Assembly: GCA_964017045.1 (NCBI GenBank)
Contig: OZ024808.1
Coordinates: forward strand, 23,812,918 to 23,876,917
Length of the DNA: 64,000 nt
DNA from: Omphiscola glabra
Taxonomy: Eukaryota; Mollusca; Gastropoda; Lymnaeidae
Direction: 5' to 3'
Shown here: positions 46,801 through 55,800 of the stretch, piece by piece
How positions within the stretch are numbered: position 1 is the stretch's first letter
Layout: each line of letters begins with the position of its first letter
Made by a program: the position numbers and the translations under genes
The notes under the pieces: model-generated
Databases searched by the model: none
What the model saw: the letters and a program-made list of their open reading frames with translations, nothing else
Told to the model about the DNA's origin: nothing

Positions 46801-49800
46801 TCTAGGCTCGTGGTCCCCTCTAGGCTCGTGGTCCCCTCTAGGCTCGTGGTCCCCTCTAGGCTCGTGGTCCCCTCTAGGCTCGTGGTCCCCTCTAGGCTCG
46901 TGGTCCCCTCTAGGCTCGTGGTCCCCTCTAGGCTCGTGGTCCCCTCTAGGCTCGTGGTCCCCTCTAGGCTCGTGGTCCCCTCTAAGCTCGTGGTCCCCTC
47001 TAGGCTCGTGGTCCCCTCTAGGCTCGTGGTCCCCTCTAGGCTGGTGGTCCCCTCTAGGCTCGTGGTCCCCTCTAGGCTCGTAGTCCCCTCTAGGCTCGTG
47101 GTCCCCTCTAGGCTCGTGGTCCCCTCTAGGCTCGTGGTCCCCTCTAGGCTCGTGGTCCCCTCTAGGCTCGTAGTCCCCTCTAGGCTTGTGGTCCCCTCTA
47201 GGCTCGTGGTCCCCTCTAGGCTCGTAGTCCCCTCTAGGCTCGTAGTCCCCTCTAGGCTCGTGGTCCCCTCTAGGCTCGTGGTCCCCTCTAGGCTCGTAGT
47301 CCCCTCTAGGCTCGTAGTCCCCTCTAGGCTCGTAGTCCCCTCTAGGCTCGTAGTCCCCTCTAGGCTCGTGGTCCCCTCTAGGCTCGTGGTCCCCTCGTGG
47401 TCCCCTCTAGGCTCGTAGTCCCCTCTAGGCTCGTGGTCCCCTCTAGGCTCGTGGTCCCCTCTAGGTTCGTAGTCCCCTCTAGGCTCGTGGTCCCCTCTAG
47501 GCTCGTAGTCCCCTCTAGGCTCGTGGTCCCCTCTAGGCTCGTAGTCCCCTCTAGGCTCGGTCCCCTCTAGGCTCTTAGTCCCCTCTAGGCTCGTGGTCCC
47601 CTCTAGGCTCGTAGTCCCCTCTAGGCTCGTAGTCCCCTCTAGGCTCGTGGTCCCCTCTAGGCTCGTGGTCCCCTCTAGGCTCGTGGTCCCCTCTAGGCTC
47701 GTGGTCCCCTCTAGGCTCGTAGTCCCCTCTAGGCTCGTAGTCCCCTCTAGGCTCTTAGTCCCCTCTAGGCTCTTAGTCCCCTCTATGCTCGTGGTCCCCT
47801 CTAGGCTCGTGGTCCCCTCTAGGCTCGTTGTCCCCTCTAGGCTCGTAGTCCCCTCTAGGCTCGTGGTCCCCTCTAGGCTCGTAGTCCCCTCTAGGCTCGT
47901 AGTCCCCTCTAGGCTGGTGGTCCCCTCTAGGCTCGTAGTCCCCTCTAGGCTCGTAGTCCCCTCTAGGCTCGTAGTCCCCTCTAGGCTCGTAGTCCCCTCT
48001 AGGCTCGTAGTCCCCTCTAGGCTCGTAGTCCCCTCTAGGCTCGTGGTCCCCTCTAGGCTCGTGGTCCCCTCTAGGCTCGTGGTCCCCTCTAGGCTCGTAG
48101 TCCCCTCTAGGCTCGGTCCCCTCTAGGCTCTTAGTCCCCTCTAGGCTCTTAGTCCCCTCTATGCTCGTGGTCCCCTCTATGCTCGTGGTCCCCTCTAGGC
48201 TCGTTGTCCCCTCTAGGCTCGTAGTCCCCTCTAGGCTCGTAGTCCCCTCTAGGCTCGTAGTCCCCTCTAGGCTCGTAGTCCCCTCTAGGCTCGTAGTCCC
48301 CTCTAGGCTCGTGGTCCCCTCTAGGCTCGTAGTCCCCTCTAGGCTCGTAGTCCCCTCTAGGCTCGTAGTCCCCTCTAGGCTCGTAGTCCCCTCTAGGCTC
48401 GTAGTCCCCTCTAGGCTCGTGGTCCCCTCTAGCCTCGTGGTAACCTCTAGGCTCGTGGTCCCCTCTAGGCTCGTGGTCCCCTCTAGGCTCGTAGTCCCCT
48501 CTAGGCTCGGAGTCCCCTCTAGGCTCGTAGTCCCCTCTAGGCTTGTAGGCCCTAGGCACAGTGCGATACTCTGCCTATTGTATAAGAGGGCACTGGCTAA
48601 CGCATATAATACTTGGGGGACATTTAAAAATTTGGAATAATGAGGCATAAAACAAAGTTTTTCAAAACATGATTTTAATAAAAGGTTGGGGAGGTGGGGC
48701 AACAGAGGTTTAAAAAAGGGAGTCACCAGAAAAATATAAGCCGACGATTTGGGGAAGGGGGGAAAGAGGGCAAATGTCCACTAGATGTTTATTTAAAATG
48801 TAGTGTGTCTTATGTAAAGTGAACATATATTCCTTACCGTATGTGACCCGTGGGTTCATTCATAATACAGGCGTAAACGCTTGTGACGTATCTGTTTAAT
48901 CCTCCCCCCCCCCCACACTCCCCCCCCCCCGGATGTTTTTATTTCATGACAGGTGTGTGTGAACCACTGAACAGCACCAGGTGTCTAGGGATGGACAGCT
49001 TCTTGTCCTGTCAAGCGGATGCCTTTGACAAATGTGACATCATCAAATCACCAGGTAAAAATTGATATTTGACTAATCTCCATCAGTCCGTACTATCAAA
49101 GAAAAGTCCGGTTAGCTAGAACGGAGCACTCCTCGAGTCTTACGCTGTCCACCGAATGACATCCCACTAAGATTAGCGGAGCCTACAGAAGCTTTAGCTC
49201 ATTAATGTAAAAAAATGACCAAATATCAAATACAAAAACCAAAACAGACATCTCTCACATCGTGTATCATTTTCAAAAAGATTTTGAAAACTATTCTACA
49301 GCTTTCTACAATGTTGCATCCAACAAAATGTAATAAATAAATAAATATACATATAACTAACTAATTATCGATAGGTGCTACTGCTCATAAGATTCTAGTA
49401 AATTTCTTTTTTAAATGCATTTATCACCCCATTTTATTATTTTAAAATTATCTCCTTGGTTAAATGTATGTTGTAATTTTAATTGTCGCCTTAGTAACAT
49501 CTCTGGGCTGTTGTCGGTGTCATCCTTAAATGACGCCACACATGTTTTTTTTTTTTTTTTTTTCTTTTATTGGGTTTATAAGAAGGTACCGAATTTTTAA
49601 GATGTGTACAAGGGTGTACAAGGGTGTCCATATTTTGTGAAAAAATTGCTACAATGGGCAAGTGGGGAGATGGGGTTGGTGACAATACAGTAGTTAGGAT
49701 TAGTGCCGTCCGGTGAGGGCCAAAGCTTTTTGCTACCACAACCATGAAACAATCTACAGAGTGCCAAAAATAGAGCCCTCAATAAAAGTAAAATGTCCCA

Positions 49801-52800
49801 CCCCCCTTTTCCTACGCCCCTAGGTACAAAATTCAGCGCGATGTTATTTATAAATGGCCCATTTTTTTCCATGCCAGGAATATCATCCATCCATGTGGCG
49901 CTACAGCACATGTAGGGCTTTGGCCTGCCCCAACACTTCCCTCGACTCAGACCGAAATAATGCTTTTCTTTTCCATGCTTGGAGTCCCAGCTGCTGTAGA
50001 TCTTTTTTCCACATTATTCACCAATCTAAGCCTGGGTCTGCCTTTGAGCCGTTTACCTCTTGGGTTTTGGTGATGTACGCTCTTCACTCCTGTGTCATTT
50101 GGCATTCTCTCTAAGTGCAATGCATATAATAAGCTAGTGGTTTACTGTTAAAATCTAAACAAAAATATCAAGATGTTTAAACAATTTGAATTTGACTATG
50201 TTCACAAACCTATTTGAATTTCTGTGTTTTTTTTAATTTTAATTTGTTCCCTTCCTCAGAGGTCAAAGGTGTCAACATAACGTTTCCTCGGCACAACGTA
50301 CCTTCAACGGAGACCAATTACATGTGCATGACCTATGACCTCCCTAGCGACCAGGACTATCACATTGTTGCTTATGAAGCCATCATAGATAACTCAAATG
50401 TCATACATCACATGCTGCTCTACGGATGTGAAGATCGTACGTCATAGTCTCGTCAAATATTTTTATTATACAACTATGTGGATACAATCTGTTTGTTTTG
50501 TTTGGTCCGACTAGTAGTTCTTTTTAAATCCTTTATATTAACTTCGCTTATTTGGAAGCTGGCTGGTAATATCTTCGGACGGCTAATTTACTCACTTCCC
50601 GTCAACCTATCGAGCAGAAACTTGGCACATAGCCTCGTTGTCAACGACAACACGTTCATTCAAATTTTCATCCCATACTCTTAACTCCCAAATATACGAA
50701 AGATAAACGAAATATGATGACACTGGTTTCACGAAATAAAATTCACAATAACTCCGCTAAGTGAGATTCTTAAAAAAATATCGCAATTGCGTTTTCTGCG
50801 TAATATTTTCTTGTGTTTTTTTCTGTTAGTAAAATAAACCTGTGTTATAAGAACGGGTGGATCATTAGAATTTTTAAATAGTTCAGAGACGTGAATTTGA
50901 TGTGCGTTTGGGAGCTTTTGAGAAAAGGGGGGGGGGGGCGGAGGAGCACTAATAGGTACTCTTATAAAGTGCGTTAATACAGGAGGAGCTCTACAGGGCG
51001 GAAGCAGCTGTGAAGAGAGCGCGGAGAAAGGCAATAAAACACTACTCCACCGCATTCGTGTGCGGGACATGCACAAGAGACTGCCATTCAAGGATCGGTC
51101 TCATTAGCCACACAAAGCTGCAACCAGACAAGATAATCTATCGTCTCTCGTAGACGGAAAGATGCCATACATACATAGATACCTACATACAAAGTGCCTT
51201 AATTGTCGGCGTGTTTTGTCAAATTTTCAGCCCCACCCCTGTACTCGTTATTACATTTTATAAAGTATTTATACGAAAAAGCTATGATTTTAAGGGTTGT
51301 TTAAATTTGAGTCAATTTCAACTGAATGCATCGCACGTTAAGTTCACTCTGCCCAATGCCTAGCTTTGTCCTATCTGTACCTCATTGTGTCATCTAATCA
51401 CACAGCCAACAGCATTCAAATCACTAAACCAGAAGCGTGCAGCATGAGCTCAAGCAACTGTGCCACCATCATCAGTGGTTGGACCGTGGGGAAACCGGGA
51501 GAGTGCTACGGGGACAAGATCGGTTACCGGATTGGTCAAACCGGTTATAGGAGGGTCAGGCTAGAGGTGAGAGGATGTGATGAGGCTAGGGTTCGGGCTA
51601 AAGGTGAGAGTGAGAGCAAGTGATGGGACCAGGGTTCGGGCTAGAGGTGCGAGTGAGAGCAGGTGATGGGATTAGGGTCATGCTAGAGGTGAGAGTGAGA
51701 GCAGGTGATGGGACTAGGGTTCGGGCTAGAGGTGATAGTGAGAGCAGGTGATGGGATTAGGGTCAGGCTAGAGGTGAGAGTGAGAGCAGGTGATGGGACT
51801 AGGGTTCGGGCTGGAGGTGAGAGGAGGTGATGTGACTAAGGTTCGGGCTAGAGTCTATGGCACCAGCGGTCAGACTTGAGGTGATTGGGCCAAGGGATAC
51901 CCTAGAGCTCAGATGGGGTGATGGGTTTGGCGGTCAAGCCTGGGATGATAGGTCTAGGGTTCATATTGAGGTGATAGGTCAAGGGGTCATATTGGGGTGA
52001 TAGGTCTAAGGGTCATATTGAGGTAATGGGACTAGGAGATCAAACCAGAGGCTATGGGACTAGGGTAAGTCTAGATATTATGTGACTAGGATAACGGATA
52101 GGGCTAGATTTTAAGGAACTAAGGAATGGCTAGATGTTATGGGAGATTCGAGGTTGTGAGACGGGGGTGAAAATCCCATATAACTCCATTAAGGGATGAA
52201 TGAAAATGATGATTTTGGCCATTATTATGACTTGTGAAACGTAAACATAATAATGAGTTTGAAAATATGTAAGGATAACCCGGATAAAGGGGAAATAATC
52301 TAACCACCATTGTTCCTTTATAAGAAATTAAATCCACATCTTATTAATTAGATGAAAGAAATCTTGATATTTTGATGGCCAAAAAGTTATTGGTTAAAAT
52401 ACCTGGTCGCATGGAGTTGCTACTCAGAAATTTCAGTGTCCGAAAATCCTATTTCCAGCGGTTAAAAAAATTATCCGGTATCTTTTAACCAAGTAATATT
52501 TCAGTAGATTCATAACAAAGACAAGCGTTTCTATCATTTCAAGATACACTACAACAATCCCGATGAAGTGGCCGACTACACAGACGCCAGCGGTCTACGG
52601 CTCTACTACAGGCCGGCCAAGGCGGGGGTCCAGGATCTAACGACATTCGTCACAGGCCAGACCCTGTTAGAACTACCACCGGGTTGGTTTTTAAATTATT
52701 TAATTTCTAGCACTTACTCCTTCAAAAGCTTAAAATAATAGTAGTTAAAATTAAGAGTGTTGGACTGCGCTACAGCTTTAAAATAGATTTGGACGACGAT

Positions 52801-55800
52801 GAGTCGATTGTTTTGTCACGTGACGACGATGAGTCGATTGCTTTGTCACGTGATAAGCGTAAGTACGAGTAAGACTTCCGGTAGGCTGTCTGCAACACAC
52901 TAGTCGCTCACAAATTTTTCTTCAAACAACTTTCTTCCTTTAATCATAACTGAATTATAATTATTGTCAAATTTAATGAATGTCATTTTTAAAAAAAACA
53001 CGTGTATTCAAGAATATTTTGAAAAGTAAAATTTTTAATTAACACTGGGGGAAGCGCTGATGGAGACAAACATTTTGCTTTAAAAATTAATGATAATGGC
53101 TGATCAGCTGTTATCTGTCGTTATGTGTTGTTATGTGTAGCATAGGCTACCGAAGGCTTACTCGTATCACGTGACAAAACAAGGAAGTGACTCATCGTAG
53201 TCCAACGGAACACAAACAATTTGTGTTAATAAAACAATATATGTCAGCTTTATTAATAATTTTACATAATACACAAGTAAACGTTTCGGCAAATGACTTC
53301 ATCAGTACAACAACAAAACATTGAAATAAGTATACATTTAATTTGCATAAAATATATATACATGTATCCTACCTATAAAAGAGAAAAGAATAGGACTGGG
53401 CGCACAACCCAGACAGAAACAAAGTAAAGAAGAATGGAAAGGTAGTAATTTGAAGTATAATGTTAAAAAAACCAAACAGGAAAAAGACAAGGCAGCTATG
53501 TAAAATTGTGGATTTGGTTTATGCCGTTTGGAGCTAACGTACCAAATCTTGTTATTAATCTATTTTCCATGTAAATCATATCCGGGAAATAAATTAAAAA
53601 CAAAATTTGGTACGTTAACTTTGACTTATTGATAGCGTGACTTTATTTTGTTTTTTCCTTTAGGAAAATCCCGCCTCGAGCAAGTCGGTGTGTGTGAGAG
53701 CTCATGCACAAGCAACGTCTTAACTAAACCTGCGTACGTGGTGTCTGTCTTGAACCACATGCATTATCTAGGTAATATTCTGGTGGCCGTCTTGAACCAC
53801 ATGCATTATCTAGGTAATATTCTGGTGGCCGTCTTGAACCACATGCATTATCTAGGTAATATTCTGGTGGCCGTCTTGAACCACATGAATTATCTAGGTA
53901 ATATTCTGGTGGCCGTCTTGAACCACATGAATTGTCTAGGTAATATTCTGGGGGCCGTCTTGAACTACATGAATTGTCTAGGCAATATTCTGGGGGCTGT
54001 CTTGAACCACATGAATTGTCTAGGCAATATTCTGGGGGCTGTCTTGAACCACATGAATTGTCTAGGCAATATTCTGGGGGCTGTCTTGAACCACATGAAT
54101 TACCTAGGCAATATTCTGGTGGCTGTCTTGAACCACATGAATTACCTATGCAATATTCTGGTGGCTGTCTTGAACTACATGAATTACTGCTTGTAACTGC
54201 AGCTTCAACCGGTGATGTCATTTTGTGAGTCAGTGATAACGAGAGCAGAAGAAGCAGATGAAGAAGTTGAGGGAGGAAAAGAAAATGAGAGATAGGCGAA
54301 GGAGAGATTGAGAGAAAAGGAAGTAAAAAAAAAGGTAAAAAGAAAGAATGACAGTTCATCGGTTACGGAATTTAGCTCAAAAACTTTTAACTATGACTCT
54401 CTTCAAACAGGAACCTCAATGAAGCTGGAGTTGTTCAGAAATGGCACCCGGGTGGCGTACTTGAGCAATGACGATTTCTACAGTTATGATTCACCTGTTA
54501 CCCATTAGTGAGTATGCCAGAAGACTGTCAACCTGGGGGGGGGGGGGGGGGGGGTGAGGGGCGTTAATTAGACCACTCGATAAGATTTATCAAATATCAA
54601 AGTTTGTATCAAAGCGTTTATTTGAATGAGAATTAAAACATTACTCTTAGTGTCAGAACTGACCTAGTAACTTTTACTAAACGTTACTCACCTGAAACTC
54701 CCTCTCCCTCCAGCCATGATCCCCCCGTCCAGCTACTGCCAGGGGACGAGATTGTGACCACATGCGTGTACAACACACTGACCTCCAAGCGATGGGTTTA
54801 TTTCGGGGAGGCGACCTCAGATGAGATGTGCTTTGGTTTCATCACCATGTACCCAAAGGATGCAGTAGTTGCAAGTAAGTCATGGCGTTCGGTCCTATCA
54901 GGAGAGACCATGCACTCAAAGGACGCAGTAGTTGCAAGTAAGTCATGGCGTTCGGTCCTATCAGGAGAGACCATGCACTCAAAGGACGTAGTAGTTCCAA
55001 GTAAGTCATGGCGTTCGATCCTATCAGGAGAGACCATGCACCCAAAGGACGTAGTAGTTCCAAGTAAGTCATGGCGTTCGGTCCTATCAGGAGAGACCAT
55101 GCACCCAAAGGACGTAGTAGTTCCAAGTAAGTCATGGCGTTCGGTCCTATCAGGAGAGACCATGCACCCAAAGGACGTAGTAGTTCCAAGTAAGTCATGG
55201 CGTTCGGTCCTATCAGGAGAGACCATGCACCCAAAGGACGTAGTAGTTCCAAGTAACATCATGACAACCAAACGCGTCAGAACTTTTATTTGTATACTTT
55301 TTAATGTTTGGGTGAGTTTTTTCTATTTTCGGGAGGGTTGGAAGAGCTCTGTTTTCTCTGAATGCCAATAATTTTTTTTTTTAAATTCCGTCTCGTAACT
55401 TAGCTATTATCTCTATATTATTATTAGTAGTAGGTGGTTTTTTATTGCGCAGTACCCAAGCTTAGGCCTAGGCTCACTGAGTTTCACATAAAAATTAGCG
55501 ATTACAGAAACCTATACATTTAAAAACAACAATGGGGGAAAAGCTTGACCTCACCCACCCTAGTACTATCTACCAGAGAACAGATAGCTTGTAATCATTG
55601 CCAGTGGCGTAGTGAGGGGGGGCAAGGGGGGCTTCATGCCTCGGGCGCTACTCACAAAGGGGCGCCAAATGGTATATTTTACTATAATATTGTATGGTTT
55701 TCGAATGGGGGGGGCGCTAAAAAGGTATTGTGGAGGCGCTAAAAGGGTATTGTGCCCCGGGCGCGAGTTAAGCTCGCTACGCCACTGATCATTGCGTGCC

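Larger units (their letters stand above)
48953..54874 (+). other. Copper monooxygenase core exons (CuH and CuM domains)
   Basis: Seven exons carry the catalytic module. The N-terminal copper domain opens with VNITFPRHNVPSTETNYMC and VIHHMLLYGC (two His ligands), then CSMSSSNCATIISGWTVGKP and HFKIHYNNPDEV (third His). The C-terminal copper domain has VLNHMHYLG (HxH ligands), LELFRNGTRVAYLSNDDF, then HYHDPPVQLLPGDEIVTTC and SDEMCFGFITMYP (Met ligand). Order, spacing and Cys content fit the DBH/MOXD/PHM family. The protein should be enzymatically intact if normal splicing is used. Confidence 0.85.

Noticed and set aside
46684..48726. Open frames of 130-320 codons on both strands
   Set aside because: They are translations of the 18-bp satellite; no start context, splice structure or protein family supports them.
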